From CAYNSB01 sp964399625 (lineage in GTDB: Bacteria; Planctomycetota; Phycisphaerae; Phycisphaerales; UBA1924): DNA of 64,000 nt. The position numbers and the translations under genes were made by a program. The stretch spans positions 1 to 64,000 of the forward strand of contig CAYNSB010000014.1 of the NCBI GenBank assembly GCA_964399625.1, given 5' to 3'. The notes beneath the pieces were generated by a model. The model saw only the letters and a program-made list of their open reading frames with translations, made no database searches and was not told the origin of the DNA. This document shows, in pieces, positions 16,235 through 24,680 of the stretch (positions are counted from its first letter, which is position 1; every line of letters starts with the position of its first letter).

Positions 16235-17755
16235 ATGCCAACGCCGGGCTTTGTAACCACGATCTACGGGCGGGACTACGCACCATTCCTGGCGGCGCAC
16301 CTGCACGCGATCGGTGAGGCCTACCCGGACGCCACGGTCCTTGTGCTCTGGCGGGACCTGCCCCCACGGGAGGTCGAGGCGCTTCGGATCGGATTTCCCC
16401 GCGCCCGTTTCGAACCCATCGAAGACCCCATCGAGGGGGGGCTCCACCAGCGGATCGCGCGCAAGCTGCACGCCTGGGTCGCGGCGTGCGCGCACTTTCC
16501 CGACGGACCGATCGCGATGCTCGATTGCGACGCGCTCCCGTTCCGCCCGCTTGGGCCGGTGATGGAAGGCGAATGGGACGTCGTCTTTACGTGGAAGGAC
16601 GAGCCGTTCCCGATCAACACGGGGGTGATGCTCTTCCGCTCGGGTCGCATCGCGCGGGTCGTGCTGGGCGAGATGGCCTCGCGCGTTGAGCGCATCATCG
16701 CGCGGCAGGACCTGCTCAACACGGCCCTGGGCTCCTCGGGCGCGGCCGATCAGCACGCGCTGCGCGAGATGATCGGGTGGGTCCACTACGACCGCGACAT
16801 CGTGCGCACGATCGACGGGCACGAGATCGTGTTCCGCGGCGTGCCGTGCCGCGAGCTGAACGAGACGAACTGCCGCCCGATCACCGACGATCTGCGGATC
16901 ATCCACTACAAGACCGGGTGGCACCCCATCCTGCTCGAGGGCAAGCCCTGGACGGCCAATCGCCCGCAGGACCGCTGCCGGGAGATGTACGAGCACTTCC
17001 AGAGCGTGCGCGCGCAGAGCGATCGTGCGGTGGCGCGTCGCGTGGTGCTCGATTCGGCCCGCGCGCTGCGTGACCGCTTCGCGCCGTTCGCCGACGGGTA
17101 CGAGGAGCGTGGCATTCTCAACAGCGAGATGCTCGCGGCGTGCGCCGTCGCGCAGTCGCTGGGGGCGCAGATCATCATCGAGTCCGGGCGCGCCCGCGGG
17201 CAGAGCACGCGCACGCTCGCCCGGTACTTCGCCGGGACGGGGGTGCGGATCATCAGCCTCGAGCTGGAGCGCGACGCCGACGCCCAGTACGCCGAGGAAC
17301 AGCTCCGTCCGTTCCCGCACGTGCAGCTGCTCTATGGCGATGCGTTTCGCACGCTGCCGTCGCTCCTGGAGAGGCACGCGGGCCAGCGCGTGGCGCTTCT
17401 CGTGGATGGTCCCAAGGGACTGCCGGCGATCGACCTGATCGATCGCGCGCACAGCGAGCACGAGAACGTCGTCGCCTCGTTCCTGCACGACACCCGCCGG
17501 CAGACCCCGCAGCGCGAGCGTCTGGAATCCGGCTCCTACCGCGCCTTCTTCACGGACGACCCGGAGTACGTGGAGACGTTCGGCGCGCTCGATCGCGCGT
17601 GCGAGCCCAAGGCGGGGCAGGCGATCACGATGCACACGTGGCGCCCGTACATGAAGGGCGAGGACAAGATCCCAAGCTACGGGCCGACGCTCGCGATCAT
17701 CCTTCCGCGGCCCGCGCGCGTGCCCGCGCCGGCCACTCGCTCGGAGAAAGCATGA
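16235..17755 (+). CDS. Fusion of a GT-A-like nucleotide-sugar transferase and a SAM-methyltransferase-like domain
   Basis: 506 residues. The N-terminal half begins MPTPGFVTTIYGRDYAPFLA and contains the acidic metal motif AMLDCDALPFRP (about 95-106) and FPINTGVMLFRSG, features of GT8-like or related GT-A enzymes. The second half (about 300-490) has IIIESGRARGQSTRTLARYF, ISLELERDADAQYAEEQL and LLVDGPKGLPAIDLI, a Rossmann methyltransferase layout also seen in cephalosporin-hydroxylase-like proteins. The ATG at 16235 has GGGGAG upstream and is preferred to a TTG at 16208. The stop overlaps the next ATG. Confidence 0.75.
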   Translation: MPTPGFVTTIYGRDYAPFLAAHLHAIGEAYPDATVLVLWRDLPPREVEALRIGFPRARFEPIEDPIEGGLHQRIARKLHAWVAACAHFPDGPIAMLDCDALPFRPLGPVMEGEWDVVFTWKDEPFPINTGVMLFRSGRIARVVLGEMASRVERIIARQDLLNTALGSSGAADQHALREMIGWVHYDRDIVRTIDGHEIVFRGVPCRELNETNCRPITDDLRIIHYKTGWHPILLEGKPWTANRPQDRCREMYEHFQSVRAQSDRAVARRVVLDSARALRDRFAPFADGYEERGILNSEMLAACAVAQSLGAQIIIESGRARGQSTRTLARYFAGTGVRIISLELERDADAQYAEEQLRPFPHVQLLYGDAFRTLPSLLERHAGQRVALLVDGPKGLPAIDLIDRAHSEHENVVASFLHDTRRQTPQRERLESGSYRAFFTDDPEYVETFGALDRACEPKAGQAITMHTWRPYMKGEDKIPSYGPTLAIILPRPARVPAPATRSEKA

Positions 17756-18495
17756 CCACCACCGCCCAGCTCACCGCGCTCATCCCCGATGCCATCCCCA
17801 ACCGCTACCTCTCCGGCGGAGACTGGTCCGACGCGCGATATGCGCGCCTGCGCGCCGCCTTCGATGCGTTCTACCGCGACACGATGGGCGGCGAACCCCA
17901 TCCCTACGGCGCGAGGAACCCGGAGCGCATCGTGACGCACTGGAGCCGCGAGTGGGAGTACCCGTGGGCGGTGCTCAATGCGCGCCTGACGCCGGGCATG
18001 AGCGCGGTGGACCTGGGGTGTGGGGGCTCGCCGCTGCTGCCCTACCTCGCGCGGGAGCACGGCGTTCGCGGGACGGGCGTGGACCTGATCTTCAGGAGCA
18101 CGACCAAGCGTCACAACCTGCGCGGGTTCACCGCGGACCCCGGGACGCTCTATCCCGAGATCGACTGGAAGCTCGAGAGCATGACGGAGCTGTCCCTCGC
18201 GGACGCGTCGCAGGACCGCGTGTTCTGCATCAGCGTGCTCGAGCACGTCAAGCCCGACATCGCCCAGAGCACGATGAACGAGATCGCGCGGGTGCTCAAG
18301 CCCGGCGGGCTCGCGCTGCTCACGACGGACGTGGGCGGCGAGCACCGCACGCTCACCATCGACTTCCGCGAGCTGATCCGCATGGGTCAGCGCGCCGGGC
18401 TCGAGTTGTCCGGCCCGAGCGACTTCAGCGAGCCGAGCGACGTGCCGGGGACCTACGACGTCGTGGGCTTCGTGCTCGCAAAGCCCAAGGCGTGA
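17752..18495 (+). CDS. Class I SAM-dependent methyltransferase
   Basis: 247 residues. SAVDLGCGGSPLLPYLAREH (about 85) is motif I, DRVFCISVLEHVKPD is motif IV, and EIARVLKPGGLALLTTDVGG is the motif VI-like strand. The ATG at 17752 overlaps the TGA of the preceding fusion gene, and the next gene starts 3 bp after its stop. It is the third methyltransferase domain in the cluster and presumably works on the same glycan. Confidence 0.87.
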   Translation: MTTTAQLTALIPDAIPNRYLSGGDWSDARYARLRAAFDAFYRDTMGGEPHPYGARNPERIVTHWSREWEYPWAVLNARLTPGMSAVDLGCGGSPLLPYLAREHGVRGTGVDLIFRSTTKRHNLRGFTADPGTLYPEIDWKLESMTELSLADASQDRVFCISVLEHVKPDIAQSTMNEIARVLKPGGLALLTTDVGGEHRTLTIDFRELIRMGQRAGLELSGPSDFSEPSDVPGTYDVVGFVLAKPKA

Positions 18496-18498
18496 GCC

Positions 18499-20073
18499 AT
18501 GCCAGCGGCCGCCCTGCTCATCGCCCTCCCGCAAGGAATGACCGTGGGGGGCATCACGACCTGGGCGGTGCGTCTGCTCAACACGCTCGTGGCTCGTGGT
18601 CACGCCTGCGGGCTCATCGCGCACCCCTCGCCGCACGCCCACGTCCCTATCGATTTGGGCCTGGATCCACGCGTGAAGGCCTTTGGCCCGCATGGGCTCG
18701 TAACGCTCGACAACAGGCCGACAGATATCGACGCGTGCCTGCCGGTGTACCGGCGTGCCGTGGACGAACTCGCCGTCGCCTCGGGCGGGCCCGTCGCGAT
18801 CTCGCCCAACAACCACGCGGACTGCTACGGGCTCGCGGCGGCCTTGGCGCGTGACACGCCCGAGCGAGTCCGCGTCCTGGGCTGGATGCACAGCGACATC
18901 GCGTACGACGCCGCGGTGCTGTCGCACTACGAGCGTGCGATCCATCGCTTCGTCGCCGTGAGCGATCACATTGAGCGCACGCTGCGCGGGCGCCTGCCCC
19001 AGCGGGCGGCGCAGATCCTTCGCGTGGCGTACGGCGTGGAGATCGCTCCGATGCCCCACCGCACGCGCGCACGTGCCATCGGAGAACCCCTCCGCCTGGT
19101 GTACAGCGGCCGACTTGAGCATCAGCAGAAGCGTGTCCTCGCGCTGCCGGCAATGGCCCGCGAACTGCACGCGCGGGGCGTGGCGTTCGAGTTGCGCGTG
19201 CTCGGCGACGGTCCCGCGGCGGAAGAGCTCACGCACGCGTGCGCGGGGATCGCCGGCGTGCGGCTGCTCGGAGCGCAATCTCCCGCGAGAGTCGCTCAGG
19301 AACTCGCCAGGGGCGATGTTTTCGTGCTGCCCTCGCGGTACGAGGGGCTTTCGATCGCGCTGCTGGAGGCGCTGGCCGCGGGCTGCGTCCCGGTCGTCGC
19401 GCGCACGGAATCGGGCGCGCTCGAGGCGATCGAGCCCGGCGTCTCAGGGCTGATCGCGAAGGTCGCCCCCGAGGAGGACGAATCGGCCGCCGGGCGTGCG
19501 CTCGCCGACGCGATCGCGACGCTCCATGCGCGGGGCGCGGGCGAGCTTCAAGCCATGTCGTGTGCGGCCCAGGCCCGCGCGCGAGATCGATTCTCCATCG
19601 ATGTGCACGCACGGGCGGTGGAGGCGATCCTTCAGGAGGTGATGCGGGAAGCGGACCGGCTCTGGCCCGCGGACGAGCCGTGCTCGTTCTCGGCGCCGGG
19701 CTCGCGGGGCACGGGATCCGTCCCGCGCGACGGGCGCGAACGTCTCGCACGCCTGCTCGCCTCGCTCGCGGATCGCTCGGTGATCGTGCACGGGACGGGG
19801 CAGCACACGCTCCAACTCCGCGACGTGCTGCTCGCATCGCCCGCGCGGATCGTGGCGTTCGCGGACGACGATCGGCAGAAGTGGGGGGGCGAATTGTGGG
19901 GCCGGCCCATCATCGATCCTCGTACGGCCTCGGCGCACGGCGCGACCGACGCGGTGCTCAGCTCGTGGATGCACGAGGCCGCGCTGTGGGCGCGGCGTGA
20001 GGTGTACGAGTCACAGGGTGTGCGCACGCACCGGGTGTATGGCGCTGGCGTGGATGCGACTCCCACCCACTAG
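18499..20073 (+). CDS. GT4 glycosyltransferase with C-terminal Rossmann-like module
   Basis: 524 residues. GT-B features: an N-terminal GMTVGGITTWAVRLLNTLVA, LRLVYSGRLEHQQKR, and the EX7E motif PSRYEGLSIALLEALAAGCV (about 278). After an Arg/Pro linker, residues about 425-515 form a module starting VIVHGTGQHTLQLRDVLL with FADDDRQKWGG, LSSWMHEAALWARREV and GVRTHRVYGAG. This module matches the tail of the GT2 at 11974-13353. It is the last gene of the coupled series and is followed directly by the SRP RNA gene. Confidence 0.87.
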   Translation: MPAAALLIALPQGMTVGGITTWAVRLLNTLVARGHACGLIAHPSPHAHVPIDLGLDPRVKAFGPHGLVTLDNRPTDIDACLPVYRRAVDELAVASGGPVAISPNNHADCYGLAAALARDTPERVRVLGWMHSDIAYDAAVLSHYERAIHRFVAVSDHIERTLRGRLPQRAAQILRVAYGVEIAPMPHRTRARAIGEPLRLVYSGRLEHQQKRVLALPAMARELHARGVAFELRVLGDGPAAEELTHACAGIAGVRLLGAQSPARVAQELARGDVFVLPSRYEGLSIALLEALAAGCVPVVARTESGALEAIEPGVSGLIAKVAPEEDESAAGRALADAIATLHARGAGELQAMSCAAQARARDRFSIDVHARAVEAILQEVMREADRLWPADEPCSFSAPGSRGTGSVPRDGRERLARLLASLADRSVIVHGTGQHTLQLRDVLLASPARIVAFADDDRQKWGGELWGRPIIDPRTASAHGATDAVLSSWMHEAALWARREVYESQGVRTHRVYGAGVDATPTH

Positions 20074-20106
20074 CCCCGCTGGCCCGGGCTCCTACACTCC
20101 GACGGG

Positions 20107-20231
20107 TCGTTCGCAAAGACGGCCGGGCCCGGTGCACGGGTGGCCCGTGAACCTGGTCAGGGCTTGACCGCAGCAGCCATAAGCGGCCGTCATCCGGTGC
20201 CGTCGGTGTCCTGGCCGTCTTTGCGAGCGTC
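20107..20231 (+). ncRNA. ffs: Signal recognition particle RNA (4.5S-like, small bacterial type)
   Basis: The ends pair over about 17 positions (20108-20124 with 20213-20229; core CGCAAAGACGGCC with GGCCGTCTTTGCG). The apical region carries the conserved GAACCTGGTCAGG (20149-20161), GCAGCAGCCATAAGCGG (20170-20186) and flanking asymmetric loop typical of SRP domain IV. Length of about 125 nt fits the Alu-less bacterial type. A possible -10 TACACT sits at 20093-20098, but no clear -35 is seen. It lies between a GT gene and the convergent GH30 gene. Confidence 0.88.
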
Positions 20232-20247
20232 TCTTGTCACGTCCGGA

Positions 20248-21861
20248 TCACGGGCATCCGGCCCGAAACTGATTCAGGAAGCAAACGAAGTCCGCGGCGC
20301 CCAGGATCGGGGCGCTCGTGCTGCCGTCGCAGTTGGCCGCGGGATCGCCCGCGCGAAACTTGCCCAGAAAGCACACAAAGTCCGCCGCGCCCAGCACGGG
20401 CGACGTCGTGCTTCCATCGCAGTTGGCGTAGCACGCGGAGTACACGGCCCGGAGCGTGGTAATGCTGTACGCCGGGGCGGAGATGGACGCCACATCGCCC
20501 GTGATGCCCGCGCCGGGCGTCAGGTCCGACAGCACGCTGCTCAGCTCGCTCGATGAGGACCGCACGCGCTCGATGCGCTGCAAGGTCCAGCCCGTGGGGT
20601 GCGTGAGGTTGAGGTCGATCGAGCGCGCCGCGCCGGAAGCGTTGATCGCGTTGACCACGATCGTCTTGCCGGCCTCGTCGAGATACGAGCTGATGAGCGT
20701 GGTGGGCTCGGCCGGCTCGCCCGCGGGCGGGGTCACCTCGCAGCGCACCATCCCGGGGCGTACGTACCGGCAGAAGTGGCGGAACGCGTGGTACTTCGGG
20801 TTGGGCGTGTAGGACGTCATCAGCGAGTACTCGGAGGTCACGTCCGTTGTGACGAGCCAGTGCACGTACGCGGACATCTGCCCCCCGACGATCGCGTGGT
20901 GCACGTCGCGTGCGAGCTGGATCCCGCCGCCGTCGGCCCCGCCCAAAGGACCGACCCACGTGGGCGACTGCCCGCTCGCCTCGGTGAGCCACGTGCGCGG
21001 GAACCCGAACGCGAGGAACTGCGGGGCCATCGCCTGCCATCCCACGAGGCTGCTCTGGTTGGGCGAGCCCGGCGCGGGGTTGGGCGTGTACCCGTGGATG
21101 CCCTGCACATTCACTCGCGATTTGGCGGCGGAGCCCGCGACCGCCGAGGAGAAGTCCAGCACCCAGGACGGGAAGTACGCGTGGTTCTCCGCGACCATCA
21201 GCCCCGTGGTGACGCCGAACTTGGTCCACGCGGCGTCCAGCGCGAGCACCGCGTCGCGGAACTGGGTCGGCGTGTACGCGCACGAGTCGAACCCGTTCTC
21301 AAAGAGCGGCTCGTTCTGCACGCTGAAGGAGTAGAGCGGCACGCCCGTGATGGACGCGTAGCTCAGGCACGCCGCGGCGCAGTACTTGCCCAGATGGGGC
21401 AGGCGGTCGGTCCGCAGATGCCCGTCCACCGTCGATCCGTTGGTCTTCATCCACGCGGGCGGGCTCCAGATCGTCATGAAGACCTTGAGCGAGGGGTCGG
21501 CCAGGTGCAGGTTTCGCACGACGGTCGCCGCGGGCTCCAGCGAGGAGAGGTTGTACTTGGACCAGTCGATGGTGTCGGTGTCGAGGTCCTCGGCGACGGA
21601 GAAGCTCGGGGGCAACTGCACGCGGACGATCGCGGGCTTCAGGTCCGTCGCCAGCTGCGCCGCGAAGGCCGGGTTCTGGAAGACGCCCACGATCGTGGGG
21701 TTCCACGCGCCCGCCGCGGCAAACCCGAACCCGTCCATCGTCTGTCGGCGCTGCGTCACGTCCACCACAAATGTGTCCGCGGCCAGCACCGATCCGACGA
21801 CCGCCAGCGACATCGCGGCCCCGGCCGCGCGCATCAGTACCGTGATGTTCCGAGTGCTCAT
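20248..21861 (-). CDS. Secreted GH30-family glycosidase (xylanase/glucuronoxylanase-like) with paired Cys-rich tail
   Basis: 537 residues with a signal peptide (about 1-28, cleavage near VLAAD). The (beta/alpha)8 domain starts QTMDGFGFAAAGAW, a GH30 hallmark. The likely acid/base Glu is in FSVQNEPLF (about 182) and the nucleophile in TWLTEASG (about 294). A beta domain follows (IVVNAINASGAARSIDL). Residues 477-537 hold two copies of a short unit, CYANCDGSTTSPVLGAADFV then NCDGSTSAPILGAADFVCFL, resembling a dockerin-like or cell-surface-attachment tail; the M14 peptidase at 61027 ends in the same way. GGAGG sits just before the ATG. The probable substrate is plant-type xylan or a related beta-glycan. 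Confidence 0.85.
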   Translation of the reverse strand: MSTRNITVLMRAAGAAMSLAVVGSVLAADTFVVDVTQRRQTMDGFGFAAAGAWNPTIVGVFQNPAFAAQLATDLKPAIVRVQLPPSFSVAEDLDTDTIDWSKYNLSSLEPAATVVRNLHLADPSLKVFMTIWSPPAWMKTNGSTVDGHLRTDRLPHLGKYCAAACLSYASITGVPLYSFSVQNEPLFENGFDSCAYTPTQFRDAVLALDAAWTKFGVTTGLMVAENHAYFPSWVLDFSSAVAGSAAKSRVNVQGIHGYTPNPAPGSPNQSSLVGWQAMAPQFLAFGFPRTWLTEASGQSPTWVGPLGGADGGGIQLARDVHHAIVGGQMSAYVHWLVTTDVTSEYSLMTSYTPNPKYHAFRHFCRYVRPGMVRCEVTPPAGEPAEPTTLISSYLDEAGKTIVVNAINASGAARSIDLNLTHPTGWTLQRIERVRSSSSELSSVLSDLTPGAGITGDVASISAPAYSITTLRAVYSACYANCDGSTTSPVLGAADFVCFLGKFRAGDPAANCDGSTSAPILGAADFVCFLNQFRAGCP

Positions 21862-22042
21862 TCGACCTCCTTGGAAGCTGCTCCCCCGTGCGCGCCAAGA
21901 CTAGTCGAACGCGGGCGCGGCGCGAACACGGTCGATCACAAATTTGCGCGACATTTGGATTTCGTTGAGCGGATGTGGGGTTCCTGTGCGGAACGAGAGC
22001 GATCCACCGCACGCCGAGCATCGTCCGTACCATCCTCCCGCC

Positions 22043-23466
22043 ATGACCTCTTCCCCTGCCGCTCCCTACACCGCCCTGGCCCGTCGCTACCGCTCCCAGT
22101 CGTTCGACGAGCTCGTTGGGCAGGAGTCCATCGCCAAGACGCTCACCAACGCGATCGCCTCCGGTCGCGTCGCGCACGCGTACCTCTTCACGGGCACGCG
22201 CGGCGTGGGCAAGACGTCCACGGCCCGCGTGCTCGCCAAGGCGCTCGCGGGCGGCTCTCCCGAGGCCGACGCCGCCATCATGCGCGGGCAGGACACGGAC
22301 GTCATCGAGATCGACGCGGCGAGCAACACCGGCGTGGACAACGCGCGTGACCTCATCGCCAACTGCGTCTACCGCCCCTTGCGCGGCAAGAAGAAGGTCT
22401 ACATCATCGACGAGGTCCACATGCTCTCGATCGCGGCGTTCAACGCGCTGCTCAAGACGATGGAGGAGCCGCCCGAGCACGTCGTGTTCATCCTCTGCAC
22501 CACCGAGGCGCACAAGGTTCCCGCGACGATCCAGTCGCGGTGCCAGCGCTTCGATTTCCGGAACATCCCCACGAACAAGATCGCCGAGCACCTCGCCGGC
22601 GTGATCAAGGACGAGAAGCTCGCCGCGGACGCGGACCTCGTGCACATGGTCGCCCGCCTGGGCAACGGCTCGATGCGCGACGCGCTCTCGCTGCTGGACC
22701 GCCTCATGGCGTCGGGGCAGAAGAAGCTGACGGTCGAGCTGCTTCAGGAGCTGCTGGGCCTGCCCGATCGAGACCTGGTCAGCGGGCTGATCGATGCGCT
22801 CGCCGTGGGCGAGCCCAAGGGAGCGCTCGAGGCGAGCGACACCCTGACCAAGCGCGGGGTGTCGCCCGAGCAGCTGATCGAAACGCTGCTGGATCGCTTC
22901 CGCGACCTGATGGTGCTCTCCGCGTGCGGCGCCGAGACGGAGCTCGTCGAGCTCGCGGGCAACGTGCGCAAGAGCGAGGTCGAGCGTGCGTCCAAGTTCG
23001 ACGCCGCGGGGCTGGTGCACATGATCGCGCTGTGCGAGAGCGTGCAACGCGCCATCCGCGGGTCGTCCACGCCCCGGGCGCTGCTCGATGCGCTCATCGT
23101 GCGTCTGTCGCTCACCGAGAAGCTCGCGGACGTGACGGGCCTGGTCGCCCAGCTCAACGGGGGCGGCGCGCCGGCGAAGTCGTCGTCGCCCGCGTCGGGG
23201 AGTGCGTCGGCAAAAAAACGCTGACGGCCGCGCCGTCGCCGCCTCCGACGCTGTCACCGCGTCCAGTTGAGGAGCGATCGTCCGCGGCCGAGGCATCGGC
23301 CCCAGTTCGTGCCGAGCCGGCTCCCACGCCCACCGCGTTCGATGTCCCCCCGCCCTCGCCCGACGCCGTGGCGGCGGTCGTCAACCACGAGCTCGTCAAG
23401 CGCGCGATCGAGCGTCTGGGCGCCCGCGTGCTCCACGTCGAGGCCCGCCCCGCGCCCAAGGACTGA
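22043..23466 (+). CDS. dnaX: DNA polymerase III tau/gamma subunit, tau by -1 frameshift at 23212-23218
   Basis: The zero frame (22043-23224) gives a 393-residue gamma form ending SASAKKR. A -1 shift at the A7 run joins it to the frame ending at 23466 and gives a tau form of about 474 residues, whose tail ends VVNHELVKRAIERLGARVL... Walker A is TRGVGKTST (52-60), Walker B IIDEVHML (121-128), and sensor region LCTTEAHKVPATIQSRCQRF. DnaX is the clamp-loader ATPase subunit; in other bacteria tau also contacts the polymerase. The ATG at 22043 (MTSSPAAPYTALARRYRSQS) is the family-typical start. Unusually, the four-cysteine zinc module normally found between Walker A and the IDAAS motif is absent. 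ybaB follows, as in many bacteria. Confidence 0.93.
23197..23238 (+). promoter_or_regulatory. Programmed -1 frameshift signal in dnaX
   Basis: Three parts are in order: GGGGAG (23197-23202), a possible internal Shine-Dalgarno stimulator; nine bases later the slippery heptamer A AAA AAA (23212-23218) in the correct phase; and 4 nt later a hairpin GACGGC-CGC-GCCGTC (23223-23237). The zero-frame stop TGA is at 23222-23224, one codon past the slip site. This is the same three-part layout as the E. coli dnaX signal. RNA polymerase slippage on A7 would give the same product. Confidence 0.8.
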
Positions 23467-23526
23467 GCCGAGCCGCCTCGCGAGGCGCGTGCTGGTCCGT
23501 GGTTTCTCGTGGACTACGCTCGCTCC

Positions 23527-23898
23527 ATGTTCGACAAGCTCAAGGCGATGGGTGCCGTCGCGTCCCTGCTCCGCGACAAGGACAAGCTCAAGGCGACCAC
23601 CGAGCGCGTCAAGCAGGTCTCGGAGAGCGTCCGCGCCTCGGGCGAGGCGGGCGGGGGCGTGGTCCGGGTCACCGTGAACGGGCAGATGAAGCTCGTGGGT
23701 GTCGAGATCGGCCCGGCGCTCGCCGCGGGCATGGCCGCCGACGATCGAACGCGCGAGCTCGCCGGCAACCTCATCTGCCAGGCAGCCGATGAGGCGATGC
23801 GCGCCGCGCGTGACAAGATGACCGAGATCATCCGGCGCGAGGCGCGCGAGCTGGGGCTCCCCGACGACCCCGAGGGGCTCTCGCGGATGTTCTCATGA
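23527..23898 (+). CDS. ybaB: YbaB/EbfC family nucleoid-associated protein
   Basis: 123 residues starting MFDKLKAMGAVASLLRDKDK. It has the usual YbaB order: an N-terminal helix, a central beta section GGGVVRVTVNGQMKLVGVEI, then C-terminal helices. The family forms dimers that bind DNA and commonly sits in a dnaX-ybaB-recR cluster; here it follows dnaX by 60 bp, but recR is replaced by a NUDIX gene. Start at the ATG 23527 is chosen on family similarity; a GTG at 23509 would add six residues. Its TGA overlaps the next ATG. Confidence 0.9.
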   Translation: MFDKLKAMGAVASLLRDKDKLKATTERVKQVSESVRASGEAGGGVVRVTVNGQMKLVGVEIGPALAAGMAADDRTRELAGNLICQAADEAMRAARDKMTEIIRREARELGLPDDPEGLSRMFS

Positions 23899-24647
23899 AT
23901 CCCGTGCTCGAGGCGAACGTCGACGGCTCGTGGGCACGCCCGGCTTCGCCGACCCTCACGATCAAAATCGAACCGAGGCCCGCCCCGCTACACGAGGCGC
24001 AGGCCGCGGCACGACTCTGGAACGCCATGCGTCGCGAGAACCCGCGACTCTTCGATGGTCACATCCTCTCGGTGTGCGAGATCGTGCCGTCATCTGGAGC
24101 GATCCGCTCCGTCGTGGTGCGCCCGGGCTCGTACGCGGCCCTCGCCGTTCAGAATCCGCAGATCGCCGGGCACGTCGAGACGGGCACGGACCAGCTCTCC
24201 GTCACGGCCGTTGTGCTCGCGCGCGATGAGTCGGGGCGCGAGCGCGTCCTGCTGGGCCGGCGCGGCGCGGGCACGCGCATCTATCCCTCGATGTGGGAAC
24301 TGGGCCCCTCGGGCGGGATCGATCCACCTCCGCCCGGTGCACGCGAGGTGACCCGAGAGGTGATCGAGAGCCAGGTCCATGCCGAGATCCGTGAGGAGAT
24401 CGACGGCGCGTTCCGCGTGCGCATCGAATCCGTGCCCGCGATGACCTACGACCCCGTCGCGCGGAGCTACGACCTGGTCGCGATCTGCCGGGCCGACTCG
24501 GACGCTCGGCGTCTGGGCGCGAGCAACTGGGAGTACGAGGATGCGGCGTGGGTGCCCGTCGCGGACGTTCAGCGATTCGACCGCGAGAACGCGGGATCGA
24601 TCATCGCGCCCACGAGGGCGCTGTTCCGCGCCCTCGGGTGGGCCTGA
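23895..24647 (+). CDS. NUDIX-family hydrolase
   Basis: 250 residues. A Nudix box is recognisable around residues 136-172: GPSGGIDPPPPGAREVTREV with a later HAEIREEIDGAF, where REEID supplies the REUXEE-like metal-binding Glu cluster. The loop between the conserved Gly and the Glu helix is longer than standard. The N-terminal 90 residues, including the LHEAQAAARLWNAMRREN segment, are not part of the core domain. The start overlaps the ybaB stop (ATGA), so translation is coupled. The substrate (a nucleoside diphosphate derivative) is unknown. Confidence 0.78.
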   Translation: MNPVLEANVDGSWARPASPTLTIKIEPRPAPLHEAQAAARLWNAMRRENPRLFDGHILSVCEIVPSSGAIRSVVVRPGSYAALAVQNPQIAGHVETGTDQLSVTAVVLARDESGRERVLLGRRGAGTRIYPSMWELGPSGGIDPPPPGAREVTREVIESQVHAEIREEIDGAFRVRIESVPAMTYDPVARSYDLVAICRADSDARRLGASNWEYEDAAWVPVADVQRFDRENAGSIIAPTRALFRALGWA

Positions 24648-24680
24648 TCGCCCGATGGAGCACGAGCGCCGCCCGGGCCG

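Noticed and set aside
23212..23218. dnaX interrupted by mutation (pseudogene)
   Set aside because: The slippery heptamer phase, upstream GGGGAG, downstream hairpin and adjacent stop fit regulated frameshifting better; a sequencing error in the A-run remains possible and is stated in the finding.
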